Assembly (NCBI GenBank): GCA_032622095.1 | Contig: CP136066.1 | Location: 43,043,835-43,107,834 of the forward strand | DNA length: 64,000 nucleotides | Reading direction: 5' to 3' | Source: Siphonodentalium dalli | Lineage: Eukaryota > Mollusca > Scaphopoda > Gadilida > Siphonodentaliidae | Shown here: positions 45,117 through 57,306 of the stretch, piece by piece | How the letters are laid out: each line of letters opens with the position of its first letter | How positions within the stretch are numbered: position 1 is the stretch's first letter | Notes under the pieces: model-generated | The model's input: only the letters and a program-made list of their open reading frames with translations | The model's database searches: none | What the model was told of the DNA's origin: nothing | Made by a program: the position numbers and the translations under genes

Positions 45117-46241
45117 TCAGGTATACTTGCTTTTATTAGACATATGTATATTGTCTCGAATGGTGAAGAAAGACCGGATCATGTAGCATATAACGTTAAC
45201 GGTTGCAATTTGTTCATTCTGCATAATAAATCTGAACTTCTCATAATTTGTCATTTCTAAGAAATGAGGGCACGTTGCAATTATGTCCTTTACATAAGCT
45301 TCGCGAATACTTTCATAGGCCCGACATTCTAAGATGAAATGATATTCTGACTCAATTTGTTTTGAATTACACGCAGAACACAATCTTTCTCTTACAGGTT
45401 TTGGGGGCTGTTTGTGTCTCCCTTTTTCGATTTCCAGTCGATGATTACTGTTTCTCAATCTTGTGAATAGAATTCTCGCTTTGGCAGATCGCGCATTGAA
45501 GATGTATGGTTCAATTTCATACTTTGACTTGAATAATCTATACGTTCGTATTTTATTTCCACTGATCGTTTTCTTTTCGGCATGAATTACATTATAGAAT
45601 CGCATCAAATGTTCAGATTTCAGTTTATCCACCAAGGCGCGCTCTTGTATCCCTTGGAATCTCCGGCGGTCTGAAATATCGACGCCGTATTTTCCATATA
45701 ATTCATTGCACAATGAAATAGAAGGGTCTCTAAGTGATTCGATGTATGCATCATGTACCAAGCACCCACTTGAAAGGTTCGAAACTTTTTTCATATATCT
45801 AAATTGTTGAGTAATCGCATCATGTATAACTGGGAATCTGCCCAATTCTGCGCGGACGGCATGATTAGTAGCATTTCGGTTAACACCTAATGTTATTTTG
45901 CAAAACCTCAGATGGACTTGTTCACTTGGTATTGTATCTGAGTGAAGCATGTTTGTTTCTCCTGCCCATAGCTCACACCCGTATAACATTATCGGTTTTA
46001 TTAATTTGTCGAATAATTTGCATTTAGTTGGAATAGATAGCTTCATCTTTGAAGGAACAGACTGGTTCAAAAAGAACATTGCTTTCGTGGCTTTCCCGCT
46101 TGTATGTTCTTGTGATTTTGCCATTCTACCAGTCGATGTGAATTTTATCCCGAGATATGGATACTCTGAAACTAATTCAAGCGATTTCGCATTTATATTG
46201 AAACTTGGTTCACGTTTAGTTCTGACCTGAAAACCACACAT
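45117..46241 (-). pseudogene. LINE C-terminal region (end of RT and zinc domain)
   Basis: The frame has 374 codons. It starts after the RT catalytic region with EYPYLGIKF (the usual block after FADD) and KPIMLYGCELW. The end carries CSACNSKQIESEYHFILEC, a CX2C...HX4C zinc motif typical of LINE ORF2 tails. This is the longest undamaged piece. Confidence 0.9.
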
Positions 46242-46555
46242 TTTGATTTACTTGCATTAACCACGAGACCATTGTATTGGGTATATTTCTCTAACTTTTC
46301 AAGACAATTCTGTAGACCTTGTTCAGTTTCTGACAACAACACTAAATCGTCGGCAAATAAAAGATGACTGAGCGGACGATTATTAAGGAATATTGGATCG
46401 CAGCCGGATACATCAAGTGAACATTTGATGTCATCAATGAATATTTTTAACAGCGTAGGCGACAATGAGTATCCTTGTTTAAATCCAATCGTGGACAGAT
46501 GCGGTGGTCCAATTCCTGCACCCGTCTTTACTTGAATATAACTGGATTGATACAT
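46193..46555 (-). pseudogene. LINE reverse transcriptase catalytic fragment
   Basis: Contains GFKQGYSLSPTLL and the catalytic LLFADDLVLLSE (FADD box), then LQNCLEKLEKY. It overlaps the C-terminal frame in another phase, so a frameshift lies near 46210. Confidence 0.9.
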
Positions 46556-47020
46556 GCATGGACTGTATTATTTGATTGATTTTACCCTGAATACCATTGC
46601 TATGCAACTTTTGAAACATCAACGACCTCTCTACTGAATCGAAAGCTTTTTGAAAATCGGTAAATGCAGCATAAATTGGCTTCATCTTCTGTTTATATTT
46701 ATTTATACAAGTCTTTAAAACATAAGCGCTGTCAATCGTACTCCGATTCTTTCTAAAAACCAAACTGATTGTCACTGATGAGACCATGTCTTTCTAAATA
46801 GTCGTTTATTCGGTTATTTATAACTTTGTTGAAAAGTTTCCCCGAGACCATTTCTGAGCGCAATTGGTCGATAGTTATTTGGGTCCTGTTTATCTCCCTT
46901 TTTATAAAGCGTCTTAATGAGTGACACATTCCAACTGTCTGGATAATGACCAGAGTTTAATACCTGGTTAAATAATTTTACTACTTCGTCTATTGTCGCG
47001 GCAACAACAATTTTAAGCAA
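46479..47020 (-). pseudogene. LINE reverse transcriptase N-terminal fragments
   Basis: Two frames make up this piece. The upstream one (46814-47020) has PDSWNVSLIKTLYKKGD and NNYRPIAL. The downstream one (46479-46787) has FRKNRSTIDSAYVLK and FTDFQKAFDSV with the first catalytic Asp. They are separated by a frameshift near 46800. Confidence 0.88.
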
Positions 47021-47823
47021 TTCATTCGAGAAATTTCCATATCCAGGTGATTTTCTGTTTTTAAGTAGTTTAACGCAATTAATTATTTCACTGGCTTCGA
47101 TATCACTTTCATCAATTTTGTTGTTTTGGAATTCGTATATATTTTCTTATTTGCAGAAACATTATCTGGGCAGAGTATCTTTTTGAAAAAGTCCACACTT
47201 TCGTCTGGATGCAAGTAATTTGTTTCATCACGTTTATTTCTAAATTCTTTTATCAATCAATCGCCAATACTCGCCAATACTCGGAATGGTCTGTACCCTC
47301 CATTTTATCTAGTGATTCTGCTAACCACTGGAAGTACATTTTTGATTTGTTCTTTGTTTCGTTCTTATATGCTTTTTTTGGATGAGAAAAAATTACTCCT
47401 AACTGTTGCAACGATTGGGTTTTGCTTCATTTCACGAAACGCATTTGTCATTTCATGTTTTAATTGCTTGCATCCCTCATCAAACCATTTCCTTTTCTTT
47501 TGCTGTCGTTTAAACTTATTATTTTTAATTTGGACAGCTTTAGTGTTGATAGATGCTATAATATTTTCATAATTCCGAATCGCACATTCTGTTCCGTTGC
47601 GATTATGTTCATAATTAGTCAATCTGAATTGTAAGAGTCGCTTTTTAATATCGCGATCATTGATCGCTTCTGAAGATTTTGAATTGCTGTCTGAGGTCCA
47701 TTTAATGGCAACTTCCGGTTAGCTATATTTATATTTGAATTGACATGTATTTAATGTATTCACGTTTACTTTGAGCTTAATGTGCATTGTTAATTGGCAA
47801 TGGTCAGAGTATTCATTAAGTTG
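47021..47823 (-). pseudogene. LINE linker between endonuclease and RT
   Basis: Low-similarity connecting region. It includes an open piece at 47365-47622 with KKRKWFDEGCKQLKHEMTNA, a type of sequence common in LINE linkers. It is interrupted by several stops; TCGCCAATACTCGCCAATAC near 47261 is a short duplication. Confidence 0.7.
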
Positions 47824-48569
47824 CTAACTCACATCGGACAGATATCTTTCCGACAAGAGAATATAATCTACTAAACTTGCCCCGTTATAATGGTAAGAGG
47901 TGTAGTTTCCCAAACAATCACCAGATTTACGACCATTAAGTATTCTAATTGAAGTGGATTTACATAACTTAAGAAGTTGTATCCCAAAGGAGTTTACATG
48001 TCTTTCTAAACTGTTTCTGTCTTTAACACAATCCAAAACATAACTATCCAGAAGAGAAATATATTTATCATCATCTTGCTCGACATAATCCGGTCTCCCA
48101 TCTGTTCGAGAGTTAAAATCTCCGCCCATGATTATTACTGATCTATCGCCATATTTTCGAAGTCATAACTTTTTCGCTTTTACCAGTAAGTCGATGATTG
48201 GGGCGGAATATAAATTGAAACAAAGACAACGCTGCAATTGTGATGGAAAATTTCGCCTTCAAATTCGACAAACAGTGCAACATCTTCAATATGAGTTACA
48301 CTTTTAACCGATCTTCCGTATTTTGTCCGACAGTAGAATGCGATTCCACCTCTCTCGTTTTCTTGAGAACTTCTACATAAGTCATTACAAGTATAGCCAG
48401 GTAAATTAATTTGTGTCGAATCGTTGTGCCAGGTCTCAGATAAAGTTATGAAATCGTAACGTTCTATTAGTCTACGGAAATCGAGGTAATCGATTTTGTT
48501 TATAAGCCCTTGGGCATTCCATGTTGTGTAACATAAAGTCACATCATTGGATTGATTTGAATATGTCAT
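47824..48569 (-). pseudogene. LINE endonuclease domain (two frames)
   Basis: The N-terminal frame (48180-48569) has WNAQGL, LSETWHND and GGIAFYCR. The C-terminal frame (47824-48129) has GGDFNSRTD and LVDYILLSE, all conserved blocks of the exonuclease/endonuclease/phosphatase fold used to nick target DNA. A frameshift lies in 48130-48180. Confidence 0.9.
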
Positions 48570-48790
48570 TAATGTAAAGATTTTTCACAATAGGAAATAT
48601 GTATGAACCGGGGGTCATCGGAGATAATAAGCAGTCATTATTAAACGTTATACGTACTGTCTCTGTCAAAAACGTGCACACATCTGTATTTTATACGGTG
48701 ATATATCATTTCACTTTTTATAACGGAAGCTGAAATAAAAAGTGATTTGTTGAATAATGCATATCTGAGCATATAATATTAATATAAATT

Positions 48791-49290
48791 ATGTATTCCC
48801 TGATTGAACTACCTCGCATGGCACATTCCATGACGATCAGACGAACAGTTCGGCCTGTAGCCCATGTTCTCTATATTAACCCTTTACCCAACAAACCGGC
48901 CAAAACCGGCCAAATAAAGCTTCAACAGCCTAAAATATCTTGGGTCTGTCTCAATAAAACCATACAAATATGGATATCATTGGAACCGGCTCCTTGACCA
49001 CAGTTATACCCTGTGCCAATGCATTCTCTTATATATGCGAGTCGACCATAGGTCGCCTCGCATATATAAGAGAATGCATTGGCCTAAAAAAAATCTTTTT
49101 TTAACACTTTTTACCATTTGTTCTTACATTCTTTAACAATTTTATAATTTTTAATGTGTTAAGCCAATGCATTCTCTTATATATGCGAGGCGACCTATGG
49201 TCGACTCGCATATATAAGAGAATGCATTGGCACAGGGCCCTTCTGTTGGGTAAAGGGTTAACAGCGAGGTAGTTCAATCAGAGAATACAT
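48791..49290. repeat. Inverted repeat split by a nested MITE
   Basis: ATGTATTCCCTGATTGAACT (48791-48817 as a 27-bp arm) reappears inverted at 49264-49290 with one mismatch. Between the arms lie a fragment of the AAGATGGC-type array (GATCAGACGAACAGTTCGGC) and a complete piggyBac-like MITE. Confidence 0.8.
48880..49257 (-). mobile_element. piggyBac-like MITE, copy 2 (378 bp)
   Basis: TTAA at 48876-48879 and 49258-49261, CCCTTTACCCAACA termini, and two palindromic modules (49016-49082 and 49164-49230). It is in opposite orientation to copies 1 and 3. Inserted inside the inverted repeat 48791-49290. Confidence 0.88.
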
Positions 49291-49384
49291 CATTTATATG
49301 GTTGGCTTGTTTCCAGAGAGCATGTGTCGCTTTGCACAAAACGGATGAAAAAAAGAAAGACGAATTTGTTATATTTTGAGGACC

Positions 49385-50620
49385 CCTGACCTATAAGTAA
49401 AGTGTTAAAGTTGAACACATCACGAACTGAAAGGATTGCTCTCAATACTGAATGAGGATGCGGGCAAACTAGGGCAGTATAAGTGTCAGGACATACATTA
49501 TGTTTATGGATGGTTGGTTCCCGAATGCCTTTGGCACTTTACAAACAGTGGATGGCAAATGATATGCAAAGGCGAAAACTTTTTGTTTTGTGGGACCCCT
49601 TAACCCAATTAAACCTTTTAACACACCATGCACTGAAGCTATATACTCTTGATATTAATTCATAATGTGAACGAACGGTAGTGCTATCGGGGAATATACA
49701 ATTGATATGGGTAGTTTGGTTGATGAAATCCCAGGATACATCACAAAAAGGTGGCTGACAAATACGAAAGTTGAATTTTCTTTGCTTTGCTGCTCCCTAC
49801 CCCATTCGAAGTCTTAAACACACCTCGAGCTGAAAAGATATGCTCACCAATATTAAGTAAGTGAGGGTGTAGACAAAAGGTATTTATATCAGACAATACA
49901 CATCGTTAATGGATGGGTTGGTTCTCAAATGTCTGGGACACTTTACAAACGAGAAAGCCGTATTATCACTGTTTTGGTGGACCCCTCAACTCATTTTAAC
50001 TCTTGAATACACCATGAACTGAAGTCATATTCTCTCAAAATTAGCTGAGAATGTGAATGAAAGGTAATGCCATCAGACAATTGTCAAATGTTACGAGTGG
50101 TTAATTTGGTCCCCCCCCCGAAACATGTGGCACTTGAAGTCTTAAACACGCCATGAACTGAAACGATATACTCTCAATTTTAACTGAGGGTGTGGATATA
50201 TGGTAGTATTTTCAGGAAATACACATCTGTTATGGACAAGATGTTGGTTCCCGAAAGCCTATGTCACTTTACAACAACCGGCTGGCAAACGGAAAAGGTA
50301 TTTTTCACTCCAATCCCTATTTGAGGTATTGAACACACCACTATAGCTGAACGGATAAGCTACCAATATCCGGAGATTGTGGATGAATGGTTGTTCTACC
50401 AGCAAAGATACAATGTTATGATATGTTGATTCACGAAAGCATGTGGCACCTTACAAATAGCTGACGATAAATGCAAATTTTGACCGTTTTGAGGGACCCC
50501 TACCACATGTAAACTATTGAACCAATTACGAACTGAATGGTTGTGCTCCCAATGTCAAACAACGGTGTGGACATATTGCTATTCTAATAGGAAATATACA
50601 ATTGATATAGATGGGTTAGT
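49385..50620. repeat. Decayed tandem repeat of about 130-200 bp
   Basis: Six to seven degenerate units share a CACACCACGAACTGAAAGGAT core (near 49417, 49620, 49818, 50010, 50140, 50335, 50520). They also share a TTATGGATGGNTTGGTTCCCGAA block and a CACTTTACAAAC block. The left part of the same array lies at 44690-44955, across the LINE. Confidence 0.8.
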
Positions 50621-51002
50621 ACAATGACACTGTAGCTGAACTTGGAATAGGATTAATTCCATGTGCTACAGTCAATGGAGCGATTAGGAATGCGGAAAGT
50701 TGAAATGTCTAAGTAATACTAGAGTATCAACATGAAGATATATATATATATATATATATATAGGAAGTTCTCATCAATGTGATAACACCAAGTTAAAGAC
50801 CCATCAAATTTTTAATGTCGTGCTAGCTTTCGTCTATACAGCCTTCGTCGGGTACGAACTGAATGGTTGTGCCCCCAATGTCAAACAACGGTGTGGACAA
50901 ATTGCTATTCTAATAGGAAATATACAATTGATATAGATGGGTTAGTACAAGCCACTGTAGCTGAACTTGGAATAGGATTAATTCCATGTGTTACAGTCAA
51001 TG
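50527..51002. repeat. Direct duplication of about 150 bp around a TA-repeat insert
   Basis: 50527-50677 and 50853-51002 are near-identical direct repeats. They bracket 175 bp with (TA)n at 50742-50763 and GTCGTGCTAGCTTTCGTCTA at about 50819. AGAGTATCAACATGAAGATATA left of the TA run has an inverted counterpart at about 51020-51050. This arrangement recalls Penelope-like element ends, but no RT is present. Confidence 0.65.
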
Positions 51003-51059
51003 TATTATCACATTGACTATATATATATATCTTCATTTTGATACTCTAATTACGGTGTA

Positions 51060-51846
51060 ATTCAGTAAAATCCAAGATCGCCACTGGCGGTTATGTTTTC
51101 CAATGAAATTCAAAACCATTTGATAGCTCCCATCTAGTAGATCAATATCAAGATAATTTAAGTTTGGTGATGATCGGATGATGGAAGTGGACTGTAGGGT
51201 GTGCCAAAGAATTTGGTCATGCAAAGAGTAAAATCCAAGATTGCTGCCGGCAGACATTTTTTATGGCCGAATGATCCAAAAATCACACGCTCCGATCTAC
51301 ATGTCAATTGTAACCTCCATGGCACATTCCATGACGATCAGACGAACAGTTCGGCCTGTAGCCCATGCTAATGGATTAAATTTTGAAATTCAAGATGGCT
51401 ACTGGCGGCCATGCTGTTTTGCCGAGTGACCCAGCATGACTCGTTTCCCATATACATGTCATTGTCAGCAGCCATGACAAATTTCATAATGATCCGACCA
51501 AAGGTGCTACCTGTAGCCATTGCCAAAAGAGTTAGTCATGCAAAGAGTATAATACAAGATATCTGCCAGTGGCCATGTTTTATGGCCGAATAAACCCAAA
51601 ATGACTCTTTCCCATCTACATGTCAATATTAACATCCAGAAAAAAATTCATGATGATGCTAATGGATTGAATTTTGAAATCCAATATGGCCACTGGCGGC
51701 CATATTTTTTTGCCAAATGAAGCCAAAATGACTCGTTCCAATCCACATGTAGCCCGTGCCAAAGGATAGTCAAGCAGAGAGTAAAATCCAAGGTGGCTGT
51801 CGGCGGCCATGTTTTATGGCCGAATGACCATAAAATGACTCGTTCC
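51060..51846. repeat. AAGATGGC-type array, left part
   Basis: Units of about 200 bp contain AAAATCCAAGATGGCNGCC, CATGTTTTATGGCCGAATGA, AAAATGACTCGTTCCCATCT, ACATGTCAATATTAACATCC and GATCAGACGAACAGTTCGGC. Several units are shortened. The array is interrupted at 51855 by an insertion and resumes at 53749. Frames here are not genes. Confidence 0.85.
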
Positions 51847-51854
51847 TATCCGCA

Positions 51855-53748
51855 CAGGGGGGGGGGGGCAGGAAAAAATTTGCATACACAACGCTGAATC
51901 TTTTTTTGCAGCACTTTAGACCCCCACCCCCTCTCTTTGTGCAAAAAAAATATTTTTTCCACTAATGGTTTTGGGACCCCCCCCCTTTCCAGTCACATTT
52001 GAATGAAATTTATCAAGCTCGAGAGCCATTATAGGCAAAAACGTCAGGGTGTAGAATGTCCAGTGAAGGTGGCTGATGTTGAGAAACAGAGAATGGTTAA
52101 ATTAGAATGAACATATATAATAATTATTTGTCATTCGTAATTTTACCATTCTGTTTGTTCAAGCATCATCCAACTTTGGTGTACTTTCGCCACCAGTTAA
52201 ACTCAATACTAATAAATTATAACTATTATCCACAAGCAATACACTCATGAGATTAAAAACATTTTATCATGAAAAACTCAACACAACCAGCTGACACAAC
52301 CAGTGAAACAACTTTAAAAAAATATTTTATCTAATTATTTATTCCAGACTTTGCACTGGACTTTGTGTAATGTGCTCTTATTGTGTTTACTTTATATATT
52401 TTTTAAAGTTGCTAGTTATAAAAGTGAAGTTGTAAACACACAACACACCCTGACACACCGGAAAATGATATGCTGCCCAGGTTGAGATGAGGTTTTCTAG
52501 ATAAATGTTTTAAATCTCATATGAGTGTATTGCTTGTGCTGAGACAGTTCAGCTCTTTTTGTTATGCAGTATTTCATAAATTGTATGTCCTATATATTTC
52601 CATTGGAAGTGTGTCCTTATAAGTGTTTTGACTGGTGGTATTAATATAATTTCATATGAACGATCCACTCCGATCTTATTGGATTTAATGGAGGCAGATG
52701 TAGCAGTGACTTTCGATGCAAAATGTATCAGATATATTTATTTTCATTTTATCATCGATGTCGTTCAACTGACATTTATAAATTGAATTTTGAAAAACGT
52801 TAAAGCTGATTGAAGAATTATTTAAGTTAATTTAAACTCAGGTGAAGTTTCAATTATCGTTGTGCAAAGTGATTTACAAAATCTTTATCTAATCTGGATT
52901 AAGAAATGAATGAGTTTAACAAGAAACTTTGGTTACATTTTCTGGTACAAAATTACCCAAGTATTTCAGACTAGACACTTATCAAACTGTTTCTTGCCTG
53001 TTTTACAATATGCAGTGTACGTGGTTAGATGGATCATTTTAATATTAACAATAGCTAAATGGTTGTAGAATAGCACATATAAATAAATAATATCTCATTA
53101 TTTCACAAGTGAAAGACAGTCATGTTTTACTAAGAAAATGCTATTGAGACTGATAGAGATCCATGTGAATGTCTGTTCATTAATAATTGGGTATGTAACA
53201 CTGTAGCACTTTTGTCTTTTATAGTATTAGTAACTTTGTGCCAGAAACATGTTTATAGATTTATATTACACATTATTTCAGTTTCATATCAGACTTGGAG
53301 AGTTGAATTTCAGTTTGATACCACAGATAGTGGTAATGTGATATTTTATTTTACTTACTGAAGTTTATGTGGTTTATTTGTCTTTAGAGTTCATTATAAT
53401 ATATTTACATACCTAGTGGTTATCCAACCCAGGTGGGCCAGCGCAGTTAAAAGTTTCACGAAGGTTTACTTAGTATTAGAAGGGACCAAATAATCAAAAC
53501 ATTCTGAGGCCAACCTGACCACAGATAACTGTACCTAGTATCTTGTGTGTACACTACATGTGTTATTTAGATCATAACACATCAAAACAATCATTATATA
53601 GGCTAAACAGCTTGTAATTAGGTCAAACAAGGGCAAAAGAAAAAAATTTGCAAGCACTAGAAAACACCGGAAAAAACGTGTTTTCAGGAGCTGCGACCCC
53701 CCCCACCCCCGGCCTTGTGTCGGAATTTTTTTGCACGACCCCCCCCTG
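51855..53748. mobile_element. hAT-like non-autonomous insertion (about 1.9 kb)
   Basis: It starts CAGGGGG and ends CCCCCTG. ATCCGCA stands on both sides (51848-51854 and 53749-53755), reconstituting one uninterrupted array unit. The 7-8 bp duplication and CAGGG ends fit hAT elements. Subterminal regions both carry GAAAAAAATTTGCA-like and poly-C/G segments. The interior of about 1.6 kb is AT-rich and encodes nothing I recognise. Confidence 0.7.
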
Positions 53749-55330
53749 ATCCGCATGTCAATATTAACGTCCACGACAAATTTTATGATGATTAGACGAA
53801 CACTCGGTCCTGTAGCCCGTGCTAATGAATTGAATTTTGAAATCTAAGATGGCTGCTGGCGGCCATGTTATTTTTGCCGAATAACCCCAAAATGATTCGT
53901 TCCCATATACATGTCAATGTTAACATCCATGACAATTTTCATGATGATTCGACCAAAGGTACGACCTGTAGTCCGTGCCAAAATATTTAGTCATGCAGAG
54001 AGTAAAATCCAAGATGGCCACCAGCCGCCATGTGTTATGGCCGAATGATCCCAAATTGAATCGTTCCCATCTACATGTCAATGTTATCAGCCATAACAAA
54101 TTCCATTATGACCCGACCCAAGGTACGACATGTAGCCCGTGCCAAAGGATTTAGCCAAGCAAAGAGTAAAGACTTACCAGCGGTCATCTGTTATGGCCGA
54201 ATGACCACAAAATGACTCGTTCCCATCTGCATGTCAATATTACCATCTTCGACAAATTTCATGATGATCAGACGAACACTGCTACCTGTACCCCGTACTA
54301 ATGGATTCAATTTTGAAATCCATTATGGCCGCTGGCGGCCATGTTTTTTTGCTGAATGACACCAAAATTACTCGTTCCCATCTAAATGTCAATGTCAAAT
54401 TTCATAATGATCCGACCAAAGTACGACTTGTAGCTCGTGCCAAATGATATAGTCACCCAAAGAGTAAAATACAAGATGGCTGCCAACGGCCATCTTTAAT
54501 GGCCGAATGACTCCAAAATGACTCGTTCCTATCTACATGTCAATGTTAACATACATGATACATTTCATGATGATCCGACAAAAGGTAAGACCTGTGACCC
54601 GTGCCAAAGGATTTAATCATGCAAGGAGTCAAATCCAAGATAGCTGCCGACGGCCTTGTTTTATGGCTGAATTACCCAAAATGACTCTTTCCCCATCTAC
54701 ATATCAATATTAACATCCATGACAAAGTTCATGATGATGAGATGAACAGTTCGGCCTGTAGCTCGTGCTAAGGGATTGAATTTCGAAATAAATGATGGCC
54801 GCGGGCGGGCATGTTTTTTTTGTCGAACGACTTGTTCCCATCTGCATGTCAATGACAACAGCCATGACAAATTTCATAATGATCCGACCAAAGGTACGAC
54901 TTGTAGCCCGTGCCAAAGGATTTAGTAATGCAAAGATGACATTCAAGATGGCTGCCAGCGGCAATGTTTACTGCCGAATGACCCCAAAATGATTCGTTCC
55001 CGTCTACATGTCAATATTAACATCCATGTCAAATTTCACGATGAACAGACGACAGTACGACCTGTAACCCGTGCTAATAGATTGAATTTTGAAATCCAAG
55101 ATAGCCGCTGGCAGCCATTTTTTTTAACCGAATGACCGCAAAATGACTCGTTCCCATATACATGCCAATATCAACAGCTATGACACATTTCATAATGATC
55201 CGACCAAAGGTACGACCTGTAGCCCGTGCTAAAGGAAATTGTTGACGTACGCACACACGTACAAACCCACACTCTCACGGACGACGGATACCAAGCCAAG
55301 GCTATAGCACAAACTTTACAAAGTAAAGTT
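53749..55330. repeat. AAGATGGC-type array, right part with terminus
   Basis: About eight further units of roughly 200 bp end in GCACACACGTACAAACC, GGACGACGGATACCAAGCCA and TAGCACAAACTTTACAAAGT. The end matches, reversed, the start of the copy at 7115. The short palindrome ACTTTACAAAGTAAAGT marks the edge. Confidence 0.85.
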
Positions 55331-55340
55331 GAGCTAAATA

Positions 55341-55553
55341 TGTGACTTTGCAGGGTAATGGATCTTTTTCATTTTATGTCCTAAAAATTATAAGAAACAT
55401 TTATTTTTAAAAAATGATAAAAAATTGTTAGGCCAATGCATTCTCTTATATATGCGAGGCGACATATGGTCGACTCGCATATATAAGAGAATGCATTGGC
55501 ACAGGGGTAAAAAAAATCCCGACTTCCGACTGGATTTGATATGGCGGGTCACA
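55341..55553. mobile_element. MITE family A, internally deleted (213 bp)
   Basis: TA flanks (55339-55340, 55554-55555) and a complete right terminus ending GGCGGGTCACA. The left end keeps only TGTGAC before jumping to core sequence, so the left module and most of the left terminus are lost. One full palindromic module lies at 55433-55499. Confidence 0.78.
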
Positions 55554-55779
55554 TATGAGAAGATTCTTTCAGCTACATGTCACACTAGTTTTTTTATTTA
55601 GATATAAAATTGCCACCTTGCTGAGACTATATAGTGGGGATTCATTTGAATATATTTATATTTTATTATTTAGAGGGACACTAACAATATCTTTGGCAAC
55701 AAAAGGGATTTTGTTTGATATTTGTGAGACTATATGTATACATTGTGTGTCATAATCATGTTCTTTATAACAAATAGTT

Positions 55780-56500
55780 AGGTCCTGCAAGGTGGACGTC
55801 GATACATGTTTATTTATAGCTGTTACCAATACCATGTGTTGTAGTTGTTGTTGTAATATGGGGTCTGGAAGCCTGAATACGTCTTTAATCACTTAAAAAA
55901 TGACATCGGACCCAACTTTCAGCAAAATGATCAACTGGGTAATTTGGTAATGTTATCAAAAGTGTGTAATTTTGTTTACCAAAAACATGTTTGGGGAGGG
56001 GTAGCTAGAATCCAGTATCTCGCAAACTGTTCAAATTATTTGTAAACTTCTTTCTACATATGCTTGCCAGATAACTGCTATACCATATGGATTAACTATG
56101 TCGGCAATATTTTAATATCCATTTTAATGATAATGTTTGATAAAAATATTTTTGTGAAAAATAGCGATTTTACAGTAAAAAGTAAATAAATATTTCGGCT
56201 CCAAATGGCAGGAAAATCCAAATTAACCAACACTTTTTCACATCAAGTAGAGATATGATATGATTTAGTAATTTTAACACCACAATGTTGGCAAATAAGT
56301 TAGGACTTAGCCACAGAGCTCGCTTTACCAAAATCGTTAATTTCTGGATAAATTTACTGGTGGGTATCGTCCTCGATTTGACAATAGCCACCACCGATTC
56401 CGTTATTTTTCACTATCATTGTCGTGAACAATATATATTTCTTCTTTAAAAAAAGTTGGTTCGAACCTATTCTACCGTGGGTAGGGGTATCTCGAAAACT
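55780..56500 (+). repeat. Dispersed repeat R, additional copy
   Basis: It matches, with substantial divergence, the repeat in the palindrome arms (32029-32726 in the same orientation). Shared blocks include GGGGAGGGGTAGCTAGAATC-like, AGTATCTCGCAAAC, AATTAACCAACACTTTTTC and ACAATAGCCACCACCGATTC. It lies outside the palindrome, so the repeat is older. Confidence 0.75.
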
Positions 56501-56509
56501 AGAGCTCTT

Positions 56510-57298
56510 TTTCGATTTGGCCGCCACACTAGTATGCCTCATGACAAAGCTGCACAACCCATGTTTATTATATAGCATAGATCATATTGGGTGACAAACA
56601 TTTGAATATTTGTTTCAATGCTTTGACAATTTCCAACGCTAGCTGTCTAGTTTTCATTTAACTTTGATATTTTATTGAACTAATACCACTGCAATAGTAA
56701 TGTTATATACAACAACGGCTTCGACACGCAAAACTCTACCATGCACCTGAGAGCCACCAACTATGGAAACATCGCTGATTTTGTCCGACCAAAATGCCAG
56801 AATGTCTAAATAAATTAATAGGAATCCAAATAATGTTTCTCTGCTTGTCATCATATACGATCACATGCATCTCACAAAATGAACAGTGGAGAATTCCAAT
56901 GTCGGAGTATATTTGAGAGTATGTTCGTAATCGCAGTGTTTGCTTTTCCTCAAGTTATTGCGTTTCTTGTCAAATATATAATGTCTCTAAACCAGTTTCA
57001 ATTTAGTCAATTAGATAAGTATTTGACAGACATGTGAATTGGTGTTTCGAAAAGAATAGAGCAAAATGCGGAAACCTATAATAAACGTAAAATCAGGCGA
57101 CGAGATATACACAATAATGAAGAAACTAACTGGGCGCAATTAAGTCCTGTGGTGTAGAGGATCCGTTTCAGTACACACACTGGTATGCATTGTTGACAGA
57201 CGGATGGATGATGGACACCAACCCATGGCAATAGCTCAAGCTTGACTTCGTCAGGTTGAGCTATAACGTCAAAGCGAGAGCAAGCACCATCGACCAGA
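56510..57298. other. Intergenic stretch, nothing recognised
   Basis: AT-rich sequence, no conserved frame or repeat matched. CCAACCCATGGCAATAGCTCAAGC near 57222 resembles termini of the CCGTCCGTC-type elements but is isolated. Confidence 0.5.
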
Positions 57299-57306
57299 CG
57301 TATATG

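Larger units (their letters stand above)
44957..48590 (-). pseudogene. Dead non-LTR retrotransposon (LINE)
   Basis: On the minus strand the parts run from an apurinic-type endonuclease (from the ATG at 48569) through a linker and reverse transcriptase to a C-terminal CCHC-like domain. The 3' tail carries short repeats (TCTTATCTTATCTTAT, complement of 44957-44975). Coding sequence is split into at least six frames, so it is inactive. The endonuclease plus RT plus tail repeat fits the CR1/L2/Jockey group broadly; the clade is not resolved. It is inserted in the tandem array described on both sides. Confidence 0.93.
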
